This document shows positions 46,009 to 55,592 of a DNA stretch of 64,000 nucleotides, in pieces (the stretch's first letter is position 1; each line of letters opens with the position of its first letter). Source of the stretch: Pectinatus sottacetonis. GTDB lineage: Bacteria; Bacillota; Negativicutes; Selenomonadales; Selenomonadaceae. Under the pieces are notes generated by a model. The model was not told the DNA's origin. It saw only the letters and a program-made list of their open reading frames with translations, and searched no databases. Location: positions 1,746,001 to 1,810,000 of the forward strand of contig NZ_WIQK01000001.1 in NCBI RefSeq assembly GCF_015732155.1, read 5' to 3'. The position numbers and the translations under genes are program-made.

Positions 46009-46207
46009 ATAAGCTAAATTTATTTGGAAATATTGTTATATATTCGTTTATTATATATGCAGATTTATGCATTGGAAAATATTCTTAGAATATAGGGTTG
46101 AAATTTTGGTAACTGGTAGTAAAAGTGTATTTAGTAAGTAAAACTTATGCCCAAAATTATAAACAGATAAGAAGAACTGTTAATGAACATTTTATAGGAG
46201 AAAATTT

Positions 46208-46768
46208 ATGATGAGTTATGAAATGGCACGAAAATTAGTGATTGGAGAATGTAATGTTGCATTATCAAAAATTAATGAATATAAAGTTGAAGAATTCATT
46301 AATATGCTTTTTCAAGCCGATAAAATATTTCTTATTGGTGTAGGCAGAGTGAAACTTGAGCTGGAAGCTTTTGCTAAAAGATTGTTTCATTTGGGTTTTA
46401 GAACATATATGGTAGGCGATATAACGGAACCGGCAATAACGGACAGGGATATTTTGATAGTAGGTTCAGGCAGTGGAGAGTCAATAGTGCCAGTAGCTAT
46501 AGCTAAGAAGGCAAAAAAATTTGGTGGTAAAATAATTCATATTGGTTCTAATTCACAGAGTAGTTTAGCACCTGTTACCAATTTAATGTTGCGAATTCCG
46601 GTACAAACAAAACTTTACCGTGAGGATGAAATAGCTTCTAAACAACCAATGTCAAGCCTATTTGAACAAAGTTTGTTATTGTTATGTGATTCTATTGCAG
46701 TCATGATAGTAGATAAAAAACATATAGAATTAAAAAAATTATGGAATTATCATGCTAATTTAGAATGA
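46208..46768 (+). CDS. 6-phospho-3-hexuloisomerase (HxlB/PHI-like SIS protein)
   Basis: 186-aa single SIS domain with FLIGVGRVKLELEAFAKRL, DILIVGSGSGES and a C-terminal FEQSLLLLCDSIAV, as in HxlB. The family isomerises D-arabino-3-hexulose-6-phosphate to fructose-6-phosphate. No partner formaldehyde-fixing synthase (HxlA) is in the window; instead it lies in a hexose/hexitol PTS region, suggesting that a 3-hexulose phosphate arises from a sugar alcohol. The start at 46208 has AGGAG upstream; a second ATG follows directly. Confidence 0.85.
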   Translation: MMSYEMARKLVIGECNVALSKINEYKVEEFINMLFQADKIFLIGVGRVKLELEAFAKRLFHLGFRTYMVGDITEPAITDRDILIVGSGSGESIVPVAIAKKAKKFGGKIIHIGSNSQSSLAPVTNLMLRIPVQTKLYREDEIASKQPMSSLFEQSLLLLCDSIAVMIVDKKHIELKKLWNYHANLE

Positions 46769-47248
46769 AGATGAAAAGGTAGGATAATAGCAAGGTATTT
46801 AGATAGAAAGATTAGTATCTTAGATAATGTGTATTTGTATGATTAAAGTATAATTATAGTCAGTTAAGTGTTACTGGATAAAAAAATTATCAGTGGATCA
46901 TATGTTCAGTTTATGACTGATAATGTGAGTAAAAATGGTTTTTATATAATAATTATTCCATAATTGTATTAATTAACGTACATTCAGATAAGGGGCATTA
47001 AAAATAGAATTGTCACTTTTGAAACTGAATAAATTGATAATATTTTCAGAAAAAATTGCTTACTGTAAGTGAGGTCATTTTATATAAATATACAATTATG
47101 AAAGTTGATACTGAATTAGGAAAAAATATTTTATAGAAATATTATGGTTTTAAAAATAATTCCATGTAAATATGAAAAATGACTATGTTAATATCATAAA
47201 TAATGGTAAATATGTCTGGAAGAAATACAAATGGTACTTTTAAATAAC
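46769..47248. other. AT-rich gap after hxlB, without a gene
   Basis: 480 nt between convergent genes. A 9-bp inverted repeat ATTATCAGT/ACTGATAAT (46886-46924) is the only clear structure and lacks a T run. Nothing else was recognised. Confidence 0.4.
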
Positions 47249-49843
47249 TTATTTTATAGAAAAAATTTCTGTAATGTAACAAAGTTCACTATCTTGTATA
47301 GTAACACCATAAGTATGTTCAATAATTGTGAAAGCTTTTTTAATTATATTGAAAATTTTAATGTGATGAGGTAATAATGTTTGTAAATCTTGATATTCCA
47401 TTTGATCGTTACGGATGGCGCGTTCCAACATACAAGAGGTATGAAACATGAATTTTATATAAAGACTAGAAGTTTGTCGGCAATTTAATTGAGTTGTAAT
47501 ATTGGCAAATATTTTTTCAAGTAAGGGAATAGCTTTTTGTGTATCAATAAAAATAAGTATATTTTTTAGTAATTTGATGATTTTTTCGGAATTAAGGTTA
47601 AGTTTTTCAGCAATTGGTGCTAATATGGGTAACGGTGATGTGACATTCATACCTATATAATAGCTTTGACTGGATACTTCATGTGCAAGTTGTTCTAATG
47701 ATATTGTTGATGATAATGCTTTACGGGTTGCTTCGATAACCATAGAAGTTGTAGCCATTTTGAGAGTATACGTTTTTATATTTGTTGCATTAGTAATAAG
47801 TTCACCAAAAGTTGTTAGAGATCCCATATCAGCTAAAATTAATACACCTTTACCTTCATCAATTGTTTCTATAATTTTAGTAACCTTTTTTAGAGCATGA
47901 CTGACTTTTTCTTCTAATGTCATACAAAAACCATGAGCATGTTGAGTGCCAAGAAGTCTATTTGCTACCTGAGCAAAATCAGTAGCAGTGTGGTAACCGT
48001 GTGTAAGAACTAAAATTGCAATATGGGTATCTTTGGTATTTATATCCAGAGTTTGGAGACAAAGAGAAATTAGCGCAGATTCCTGTTTAGGTATAGAAAT
48101 ATTTAAATTTTGTTCAAGGGAAGTTGTAATACGCGTAGATATAAGATAGTAAATATTATTTTTATTGATATCTATATTATTTTTAGGAAGACGTAGAGGT
48201 TTGTTTATTCGTATTCTTTCAAGCATAGTTTCGACATGTAATACAAGGCCATGAAATACTTGTGTTGAAATGTGTAAATCAAATTCCTGTTCAATTAAAA
48301 GTAATACTTTTTTTAATAAATAGTAAATTTGAGGAGAAATAATTTTTAAGAAGGCGGCTTCCTCAGTAGCAGTGTTTAAAGAATGAGTTTTATTGATATC
48401 TATATCAAAATATTCTGTTATTTGATTATCAAATATGCTATTTATTGTGGATAATGAAAGCCCTTCTGCAAAGTATTTTTTTGAATTATTTAACATAGTT
48501 TTATAAAAATTAGTTTGCGGAGTTTCAGTAGCAGGTGTATAAACTGGTTGTTTAGGATAAAATATTATGTCTTTAATAATATTTAGATCAAATGATGAAT
48601 TCAAATTAGAACGCTTAGTGGGAAGTACATCGAATAATTTAAGATACTGGGCGGGCAATTGGGAAAGTTTAATGTATAGTTGGGAGTTTTTTTCGGTAAT
48701 TAAACTAACGAATGCATTGGCACAAATAAGTTTTATATCATTTTCAAGTTGACCAATATTGCCAGGACAATCATATATAAGAAGAAGTTTTAAAATTTCA
48801 GCAGATACACAGATTTCACGTTCCATATTTTGGGATTCCTTTTGGAAAAAAAGCTTGATAAGATCATAACGTTCCTCAAGTGATCGATTTTCAAGGTCAG
48901 GAATTTGTATAAGATTAGGAATGCGGCGCAGAAATGTTTTGAGTATTGCTGTACCAGGTTTTTCCGTAGTGGCTGCAATAATGAGGACTTGGGCTGAACA
49001 AGTATTGTTTGAATCGCCAAGACGATAATATTGACCACGATCGATAAGTGAAAATAACATTTCTTGTCCTTCTGGAGGAAGGCGATGGACTTCATCAAGA
49101 AAAAGTATTCCATGATTAGCTTTTTCAATAAGACCTGTATGATCATTAATCGCACCGGTAAAAGCTCCTTTTTTGTGGCCAAAGAGATGAGATAATAAAA
49201 GTTGTTGGTTCCCTGCATAATCTGCACAATTAAAGATTATATAAGGGGCATTTAGTGACAAACAGTGCATTTGTTGTGCATAAGAGTACATAATGCGGGC
49301 AAATGTTGTTTTTCCTCCACCAGTTGGTCCAATAATTAAAGTATGCAGCCCATGAGGCGGATAGAGAATAGCAGCTTTACTCTGTTTAACGGCTGTTTTA
49401 AGGCTGCGATTATAACCTATTAATTTTTTAAAAGGAGATTCATTAATATTAATAGGAGACTGTTTGTTAGTTTTTGAGGAAGAATTAGCATTTGAGATTG
49501 GTGTGATTGGTTTTGCCAATTTAGATAAATGAGATATAGAAGAAAAAAATGTTTGAAAGTCACTAATATTTTTAAAAGTATAATTTGATAATGACATTTG
49601 TGAATAGCTTTCCAAAAATTGAGATGATAGGAATAATACAGGTTTACCATGAATTTTTATTAATTGTTTTTCACGATATAATTGATTGAGATCCCGGCTG
49701 ACATTGTCACGGCTAAAACCTAATTGAGAGCTAATCCAAGTGGCATTAAATTTGCCAATGGCATTGTGTTTATCAATTAGTAATGCACTTTGTTTTTGGA
49801 GAAAAGACAATATATGTTTTTTGCGGGTTACTTGTTTAGCCAT
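47249..49843 (-). CDS. LevR-type sigma-54-dependent PTS regulator
   Basis: 864-aa activator. An N-terminal HTH (about 1-70) is followed by an AAA+ domain (about 140-370) with Walker A GPTGGGKTT, the sigma-54 contact loop GAFTGA and Walker B GILFLDEVHR. Then come a PRD (about 500-580), an EIIA-Man-like domain (about 605-720, LVLTHGYHTATDFAQVANRL) and a second PRD (about 760-864). Such proteins are controlled by PTS phosphorylation and activate mannose-family PTS operons. A sigma-54 promoter with repeats lies just upstream of the divergent PTS operon. Confidence 0.92.
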   Translation of the reverse strand: MAKQVTRKKHILSFLQKQSALLIDKHNAIGKFNATWISSQLGFSRDNVSRDLNQLYREKQLIKIHGKPVLFLSSQFLESYSQMSLSNYTFKNISDFQTFFSSISHLSKLAKPITPISNANSSSKTNKQSPININESPFKKLIGYNRSLKTAVKQSKAAILYPPHGLHTLIIGPTGGGKTTFARIMYSYAQQMHCLSLNAPYIIFNCADYAGNQQLLLSHLFGHKKGAFTGAINDHTGLIEKANHGILFLDEVHRLPPEGQEMLFSLIDRGQYYRLGDSNNTCSAQVLIIAATTEKPGTAILKTFLRRIPNLIQIPDLENRSLEERYDLIKLFFQKESQNMEREICVSAEILKLLLIYDCPGNIGQLENDIKLICANAFVSLITEKNSQLYIKLSQLPAQYLKLFDVLPTKRSNLNSSFDLNIIKDIIFYPKQPVYTPATETPQTNFYKTMLNNSKKYFAEGLSLSTINSIFDNQITEYFDIDINKTHSLNTATEEAAFLKIISPQIYYLLKKVLLLIEQEFDLHISTQVFHGLVLHVETMLERIRINKPLRLPKNNIDINKNNIYYLISTRITTSLEQNLNISIPKQESALISLCLQTLDINTKDTHIAILVLTHGYHTATDFAQVANRLLGTQHAHGFCMTLEEKVSHALKKVTKIIETIDEGKGVLILADMGSLTTFGELITNATNIKTYTLKMATTSMVIEATRKALSSTISLEQLAHEVSSQSYYIGMNVTSPLPILAPIAEKLNLNSEKIIKLLKNILIFIDTQKAIPLLEKIFANITTQLNCRQTSSLYIKFMFHTSCMLERAIRNDQMEYQDLQTLLPHHIKIFNIIKKAFTIIEHTYGVTIQDSELCYITEIFSIK

Positions 49844-49889
49844 AAATAATCCTTTCTATGATAATGTGTGTAGAGTTTGTTAATTTAAT

Positions 49890-50055
49890 AACACAGATTA
49901 CAATAAATACAACATAATAATAAAAATTACAAATTTATTATAACACAGATAGATGAAATAATTTTTGTTATTTAATGTAAAAAATAAATTTTCGAAAAAT
50001 TCTATAGAATGTATTGCCAATACAGTACTTTTTTATCAACACAGGTAACACAGAT
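49890..50055. repeat. Four AACACAGRT direct repeats (candidate activator sites)
   Basis: AACACAGAT or AACACAGGT at 49890, 49942, 50038 and 50047, all in the same orientation. The last two are adjacent and end 3 nt before the sigma-54 promoter. They lie between the LevR-type gene and the operon it should activate. Confidence 0.55.
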
Positions 50056-50058
50056 AAA

Positions 50059-50075
50059 TTGGCATGGAATTTGCT
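50059..50075 (+). promoter_or_regulatory. Sigma-54 promoter of the PTS operon
   Basis: TTGGCATGGAATTTGCT has GG and GC exactly 10 nt apart, the -24/-12 pattern (consensus TGGCAC-N5-TTGCW). It lies 70 nt before the first gene of the operon and next to a sigma-54 activator gene. Confidence 0.8.
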
Positions 50076-50145
50076 CTAAATAATAGTGTGTACACAAAAA
50101 TTATGTAGTGTGAGAAGGTAGTTTGAAATGGAGGAATAGTTAAAA

Positions 50146-51189
50146 GTGGAAAAAATGAGAGCAGCTGTATTAAAATCTGTTGGAAGATTGGAGGTAGAGG
50201 ATGTTTCCATACCCGATTTGGGTACTGAGGATGTTTTGGTAAAAGTTTCAGCCTGTGGAATTTGTGGTTCGGATTTACCACGGATATTAACCACAGGAAC
50301 ATATAATTTCCCTACAATTCCTGGGCATGAATTCGGTGGAAAAATTTATTCAGTAGGAAGTAAAAAGTATAATTATCTTATTGGTAAAAAAGTGGCAGTG
50401 AATCCACTCATTCCATGTTATCATTGCGAGATGTGTGAAATCGGTATGTTTGAGCAGTGTAGACAATATGATTTTTTGGGTTCACGTAGTAATGGTGGAT
50501 TTTCAGAGTATGTAAAAGTGCCAATTAAGAATATAGTACTTTTACCAGAAGCTTTTGATGATAAAGCCGTTGTATTTCTTGAACCGAGTGCGGTAGCGTT
50601 GCATGTTGTACAAAATTGTCGGTTAAAATTCGGTGAAAATGTTGTAGTTTTTGGATTAGGTGCTATTGGCATGTTTATTGCGCAATGGGCAAAAGCATTT
50701 GGGGCTGAACATGTTTTTGCGATTGACATAGATGAAAAAAAGGTTATTTTAGCAAAACAATTAGGTTTACAAAATGCTTATTGTTCATTAAATACAGATA
50801 TAAAAAAGGTTATTAATGAATTAACAGAAGGGGTTGATTTTGTGGCTGAAGCATCAGGTTCGGCAACGGCATTTAAACAGGGAATTAGTTTGTTACGTCA
50901 GTCTGGAAGGCTAGGATTAGTGGGGCGGTTTATAAGTAATGTAATGTTAGAGCCGCAAATTTTTGAAAAAATTTTACGTTTGCAGTTATGTATTCAGGGA
51001 ACATGGAGTTTTGAGACAAAAAAATTCCCATATAGTGCATGGAAACAAAGCGTAAACGCTATAGTAGAAGGAAAAATTAAAGTAATGCCCTTGATTTCAC
51101 ATACATTTCCTTTGGAGAAAATAATGCAGGCAGTAAAATTTATGTCTGACAGAAAAAATTTTTATTCAAAAATTTTGATTTTACCATAA
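50146..51189 (+). CDS. Zinc-dependent alcohol/polyol-phosphate dehydrogenase (GatD-like), first copy
   Basis: 347-aa medium-chain dehydrogenase. CGICGSD and GHEFGG carry catalytic zinc ligands, CYHCEMC with a later Cys binds structural zinc, and VFGLGAIGMF is the NAD-binding loop. The relatives I recall oxidise hexitol phosphates such as galactitol-1-phosphate. The start is GTG at 50146 with GGAGGA at 50130-50135. It is the first gene behind the sigma-54 promoter. Confidence 0.82.
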   Translation: MEKMRAAVLKSVGRLEVEDVSIPDLGTEDVLVKVSACGICGSDLPRILTTGTYNFPTIPGHEFGGKIYSVGSKKYNYLIGKKVAVNPLIPCYHCEMCEIGMFEQCRQYDFLGSRSNGGFSEYVKVPIKNIVLLPEAFDDKAVVFLEPSAVALHVVQNCRLKFGENVVVFGLGAIGMFIAQWAKAFGAEHVFAIDIDEKKVILAKQLGLQNAYCSLNTDIKKVINELTEGVDFVAEASGSATAFKQGISLLRQSGRLGLVGRFISNVMLEPQIFEKILRLQLCIQGTWSFETKKFPYSAWKQSVNAIVEGKIKVMPLISHTFPLEKIMQAVKFMSDRKNFYSKILILP

Positions 51190-51257
51190 TGCCAAATTTA
51201 ATTAAACAGTAAATGCATTAAGTTAATATTAATAATATGAGAAAAGAGGTAATATGT

Positions 51258-52001
51258 ATGCTATCGGCAATTTTAGTAGCAATTATTGCTACACTGAGTA
51301 CATGGTGGGTTAGTCATGCAATAACTAGAACATGGTTATATCCATTATGGTCTGGCTTTTTAGTTGCATTAGCAATGGGAGAACCCATTATAGGAATGAA
51401 AGCTGCTGCATATATTCAACTGACATACCTTGGCTGGATAACGGCTGGAGGTACTATGCCGGGGAATTTAATGGTTGCGGGTGTGTTTGGTACAGCTTTA
51501 ACTATACTGTCAGGAGCTGATCCCATTTTAGCACCTACTTTTGCTGTACCATTTAGTTTATTAGGAATTTTAACATGGCAGGCATATATGACACTAAATA
51601 GTTTTTGGGTGCATAAGGCTGATAAATATGTGGCAGAGGGCAATTTGACAGGTATCCGCATGATGAATTGGATACCATCAGGTGTATTGAGTTTTGTTTT
51701 AAATGGAATACCAGCGTTTATTTTAGTTCGTTTTGGTGGGGATTATGCGACACGGGCATTAGCTTCTATACCGCAGTATCTTATAAATGCATTTTCTACT
51801 GTAGGAGCGTTAATGCCGGCACTTGGGATTGCAATGTTGTTGATGTATATTGGTAAAAGGAAAATAATAGCGTTCTTTTTTGCAGGGTATTTTCTTACCG
51901 TTTATTTACATTTGGATACAATGGCAATTACAGTGTTTGCGGCAATTGCTGGTGTATTGGTATATTTCTTTACAGTTGATAATAAAAATGAAGGGGTGTA
52001 A
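51258..52001 (+). CDS. PTS mannose-family transporter, EIIC component
   Basis: 247-aa membrane permease with several helices. GEPIIGMKAAAYIQLTYLG and PGNLMVAGVFGTAL resemble the conserved EIIC segments of the mannose/fructose/sorbose family. ATG at 51258 has GAGG at 51246-51249; an ATG at 51237 lacks a site. It forms the channel with EIID. Confidence 0.88.
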   Translation: MLSAILVAIIATLSTWWVSHAITRTWLYPLWSGFLVALAMGEPIIGMKAAAYIQLTYLGWITAGGTMPGNLMVAGVFGTALTILSGADPILAPTFAVPFSLLGILTWQAYMTLNSFWVHKADKYVAEGNLTGIRMMNWIPSGVLSFVLNGIPAFILVRFGGDYATRALASIPQYLINAFSTVGALMPALGIAMLLMYIGKRKIIAFFFAGYFLTVYLHLDTMAITVFAAIAGVLVYFFTVDNKNEGV

Positions 52002-52003
52002 TT

Positions 52004-52849
52004 ATGGGACAGGAGGATAATAAAAATCAAGTAAAATTGCGTAAAGGTGATCTTATAAAACATTGGCTGGGAGGATATTCCCAGGAAACTTGCTATAATT
52101 ATGAACGATTACAGGCGTTGGGATCTACACAAGCTATTATACCGGTAATTAAGCGATTATATAAAACAAAAGAAGAACGTGCACGGGCATTAAAAAAATA
52201 TATGGTATTTTTCAATACAGAACCATCTTTTATAGGAACCGTAATACCGGGAATTGCTGCTTCTATGGAAGAACAAGCTGCAAATGGAGTTAAAGTAACA
52301 GAAGATGATATTAACTCTTTACGCACAGGACTTATGGGACCAATGGCTGGCATTGGTGATACAGTATCACAAGGTATAGTTTATCCTATTCTTGCAGGTA
52401 TTGCTTGTTCACTTGCTCTGGCTGGTAATTTGGCAGGACCGATATTGTTTGAGGTTTGTTATAAAGTTATTATGTTAACATGTGGTTATACAATGTATAT
52501 GGTAGGATATAAAAAAGGTAAAACTGCTATTTTAGGTTTTTTACGGGCGGGAACATTAAACCGAGTAACGGAAATTTTTAGTATTGTGGGATTAATGGTT
52601 ATTGGTTCAATGGCAGCGACACGGGTTACCATTATGACTCCTATTGCCTTTACTGTTGGTGAAGTGGGAATTAATTTACAAAAAGTTTTAGATTCGTTAT
52701 TGCCATCAATGCTGCCGCTTTTAGCGGTTCTGGCAGTTTGGAAACTTCTGGCAAAGGGAAAAAGTCCAACATATGTAATTGCGATATTATTTATATTTGG
52801 TGTGATTTGTTCATTGTTGGGTATTTTATCAATTCCAGTAACGCATTAA
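52004..52849 (+). CDS. PTS mannose-family transporter, EIID component
   Basis: 281-aa membrane protein unique to mannose-type PTS. The N-terminal YNYERLQALG, FFNTEPSFIGTVIPGI and LMGPMAGIGDTVSQGI are EIID signatures; the C-terminus is hydrophobic. It starts 2 nt after the EIIC gene. Confidence 0.92.
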   Translation: MGQEDNKNQVKLRKGDLIKHWLGGYSQETCYNYERLQALGSTQAIIPVIKRLYKTKEERARALKKYMVFFNTEPSFIGTVIPGIAASMEEQAANGVKVTEDDINSLRTGLMGPMAGIGDTVSQGIVYPILAGIACSLALAGNLAGPILFEVCYKVIMLTCGYTMYMVGYKKGKTAILGFLRAGTLNRVTEIFSIVGLMVIGSMAATRVTIMTPIAFTVGEVGINLQKVLDSLLPSMLPLLAVLAVWKLLAKGKSPTYVIAILFIFGVICSLLGILSIPVTH

Positions 52850-52877
52850 TGGGGAATAAAATTCTAGGGAAGGGAAC

Positions 52878-53276
52878 GTGAAAAATGTGATAGGATTATT
52901 GTTAGTCAGTCATGGCAGTTTATGTAAATATATATTAAAATCAGCAGCAATGATTACAGGAAATATAGAACAAACATGTACAGTCACACTGGAGTTTGGA
53001 GAATCACTGCAAAATTATGAAACACGTATAAGAGAAGCTGTTGATATGATTGATTCTGGTGATGGGATTATTGCCTTAGTGGATGTTTTAGGTGGGACAC
53101 CTTATAATGTGGTCGGTTCTGTAAGCAGAGATTATAATATACAAATTATTACAGGTATGAATATGCCAATGCTCGTTCATATTGCGTTAGAACGGAGCAA
53201 TGGATGTAACATAACAAATTTGGTAAATACAGCATATGAGGCAGGACAAAAGGGTATACAAATATTAAGAAAATAA
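52878..53276 (+). CDS. PTS mannose-family transporter, EIIA component
   Basis: 132-aa phosphocarrier. The phospho-accepting His is in LLVSHGSL near the N-terminus, and VDVLGGTPYNV is conserved. The start is GTG at 52878 behind AGGGAAGGG. It receives phosphate from HPr and passes it to EIIB. Confidence 0.92.
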   Translation: MKNVIGLLLVSHGSLCKYILKSAAMITGNIEQTCTVTLEFGESLQNYETRIREAVDMIDSGDGIIALVDVLGGTPYNVVGSVSRDYNIQIITGMNMPMLVHIALERSNGCNITNLVNTAYEAGQKGIQILRK

Positions 53277-53304
53277 TAAATTACTAAAATAGGAGGGGTT
53301 TTAA

Positions 53305-53781
53305 GTGGATAATTTAGTACTGGCTAGAATAGATGATCGCTTGATTCATGGACAGGTTATGACAGCTTGGATGAAAGTTAAACCGGCAAAACAAATTTTA
53401 GTTATTGATGATAAAGTCGCAAAAGATACATTTATGATTGATGTTATTGAATTAGCGGCACCTATAGGAGTAAAAGTAAGTGTGTTATCATGTGATGATG
53501 CAATTGTAGAATTACAAAAAGGATTATTGATTCCAACTATTTTATTAGCTAAAACACCGGAAACTTATAAAAAAATTATTGATGCTGGTATTGAAATTTC
53601 AGCAATAAATGTAGGGGGGATGGGAGTAAATGAAAAAAGAAGGACATTATATAAGAATATAGCTGCTTCTGAAAAAGAACGAAGTGTTTTTAAAGAGTTT
53701 ATTAATAAAGGGATCAAAGTAAAAATACAGATTATACCAGCAAATACAGCAATAGAAATGGTAGATGTATTAAAAAAATAA
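53305..53781 (+). CDS. PTS mannose-family transporter, EIIB component
   Basis: 158-aa phosphocarrier with the active-site His in ARIDDRLIHGQVM. The start is GTG at 53305 with AGGAGGGG at 53291-53298. It phosphorylates the sugar during import through EIIC/EIID. Confidence 0.93.
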   Translation: MDNLVLARIDDRLIHGQVMTAWMKVKPAKQILVIDDKVAKDTFMIDVIELAAPIGVKVSVLSCDDAIVELQKGLLIPTILLAKTPETYKKIIDAGIEISAINVGGMGVNEKRRTLYKNIAASEKERSVFKEFINKGIKVKIQIIPANTAIEMVDVLKK

Positions 53782-53814
53782 ATAAATAATATAGTAATTA
53801 TGGAGGACGAAGTT

Positions 53815-54864
53815 GTGAAAGCAATGCGATTGCATAAAATAGATAGATTCACATTAGATGAGGTAGAAAAACCTAAACCACAGGGGAATGAGATTTTAAT
53901 TAGAGTTGAAGCATGTGGAATATGTGGATCTGATATACCACGTGTTTATGAATTGGGAACTAGAGTATATCCCGTGACACTAGGACATGAGTTTTCCGGA
54001 GTGGTTTGTGAAGTAGGTAATAATGATGATAAAATGCTTATTGGTAAAAAAGCAGCTGTTTTCCCCATTATTCCCTGTATGAAGTGCAAAAGTTGCCAAA
54101 CTGGTAATTACGCAGAATGTGAAAATTATCAATATCTTGGTTCCAGAAATGATGGTGGGTTTGCTGAATATTGTTTAATACCAAACAAGTGGCATTTAGT
54201 TTTATCAAATGATCCAGAAGTTTCAACTGATGATTTATCACTAGTTGAGCCGGCCACTGTTGCACAACATGCTATACGTAAAGCTGGCCTAACCGCAGGT
54301 GAAAAAATTGTTATTATTGGAGCAGGACCTATTGGTATTATGGCGGCAAGATGGGCAAAAATTTTTGGTGCTTCTGAGGTGGCACTATTAGAAATTGATA
54401 ATGCGAAAATATCTTTTGCTAAAGAATGTGGATTGGCCGTATATAATATAAATGATGTGGATTATATAGAAAAAATAATAAATAAATTAGAGCGTGTTGA
54501 TGTTGTTATTGAAGGAACTGGCACATCATCTGGAATGAATACTGCTATAGAACTTTGCCGTGTATTTGGAAAAATTGTTTTAATGGGTAATCCACATCGT
54601 GATACAGTAATAAATTTAAATAATCATAGTTTGATTTTGCGCAAGGAATTAAATTTAATTGGTATATGGAATTCATATTATGCAGAATTACCATTTAATG
54701 AATGGAAATATACTGTTCGGCAAATGGACTTAGGTAAATTAAAAGTGCATGATTTAATTACGCATAGGGTATCTCTTGATAATTTAAAACAGTTGTTTGA
54801 CAAAATTTATGGCAAGAAAATTATGATTTGTAAGGCAATTTATTCTGCAAGTTTAAATGTATAA
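53815..54864 (+). CDS. Zinc-dependent alcohol/polyol-phosphate dehydrogenase (GatD-like), second copy
   Basis: 349-aa relative of the first gene of the operon, with CGICGSD, GHEFSG, a CMKCKSC structural zinc motif and the GAGPIGI nucleotide loop. The two copies differ along their length, so they are likely to oxidise different intermediates or positions. GTG at 53815 has GGAGG at 53802-53806; the ATG at 53800 overlaps that site. Confidence 0.82.
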   Translation: MKAMRLHKIDRFTLDEVEKPKPQGNEILIRVEACGICGSDIPRVYELGTRVYPVTLGHEFSGVVCEVGNNDDKMLIGKKAAVFPIIPCMKCKSCQTGNYAECENYQYLGSRNDGGFAEYCLIPNKWHLVLSNDPEVSTDDLSLVEPATVAQHAIRKAGLTAGEKIVIIGAGPIGIMAARWAKIFGASEVALLEIDNAKISFAKECGLAVYNINDVDYIEKIINKLERVDVVIEGTGTSSGMNTAIELCRVFGKIVLMGNPHRDTVINLNNHSLILRKELNLIGIWNSYYAELPFNEWKYTVRQMDLGKLKVHDLITHRVSLDNLKQLFDKIYGKKIMICKAIYSASLNV

Positions 54865-54881
54865 TAAGGAGGTATAACTAT

Positions 54882-55562
54882 ATGAATATTAAATTTGCCC
54901 CATCATTGATGTGTATGGATTTAATGAATGTACAGCAGCAAATTATTATTTTAAATAAATATTGTAATTACTATCATATTGATATAATGGATGGACATTT
55001 TGTTAAAAATTTATGTTTATCAATTGATTTTATAAAGGGATTAAAAAATATTACAAATTTACCGTTGGATTGTCATTTAATGACTACGAATCCGGAAGAG
55101 TATATTAATCAGCTCATAGATATTGGTGTTGATTGTATTTCATTGCATGTAGAAACTCTCAACGGGCAGGCATTTCGACTTATTGAGCATATTAAACAAG
55201 CAGGTATAAAATTTGGGATAGTATTAAATCCTGAGACTGATATAAATATAGCTGAATCATATTTACATTTCGTTGATTTACTTACAATTATGAGTGTTGA
55301 TCCAGGTTTTGCAGGACAAAAATTTATTATTGAGTCTCTAGATAAAGTAAGACGAGTACGTAATTTAAAAAATAGTAAAAAATATAGATATAAAATTGCA
55401 GTAGATGGTGGATGTAATGAACATACGTTTAGAGAACTTACCAATGCTGGAACAGAGTGTTTTATTGTTGGTGGATCAGGGTTATTTAATTTGCACTCAA
55501 ATATAGGTACTGCTTACAATATGATGCTTGAAAATTATAAAAAAAGTTGTCTGGTTATGTAA
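54882..55562 (+). CDS. Ribulose-phosphate/allulose-6-phosphate 3-epimerase family protein
   Basis: 226-aa TIM-barrel epimerase. FAPSLMCMDL, HIDIMDGHFVKN, LDCHLMTTNPE, VDPGFAGQKF and VDGGCNEHTF are the metal and phosphate-binding motifs of the RPE/AlsE family. Position at the end of a hexitol-type PTS operon favours a six-carbon substrate such as allulose-6-phosphate, giving fructose-6-phosphate. Ribulose-5-phosphate cannot be excluded. Confidence 0.85.
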   Translation: MNIKFAPSLMCMDLMNVQQQIIILNKYCNYYHIDIMDGHFVKNLCLSIDFIKGLKNITNLPLDCHLMTTNPEEYINQLIDIGVDCISLHVETLNGQAFRLIEHIKQAGIKFGIVLNPETDINIAESYLHFVDLLTIMSVDPGFAGQKFIIESLDKVRRVRNLKNSKKYRYKIAVDGGCNEHTFRELTNAGTECFIVGGSGLFNLHSNIGTAYNMMLENYKKSCLVM

Positions 55563-55592
55563 AATCATTAAATAACTATTGATTTAATGATT
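55563..55592 (+). terminator. Possible terminator of the PTS operon
   Basis: AATCATTAAAT pairs perfectly with ATTTAATGATT, starting directly at the stop codon of the epimerase gene. The following tract is only weakly T-rich. Confidence 0.4.

Noticed and set aside
46208-55562. Ribulose monophosphate formaldehyde pathway
   Set aside because: HxlB is present but no HxlA-type synthase; the barrel protein at 54882 has RPE/AlsE motifs instead.
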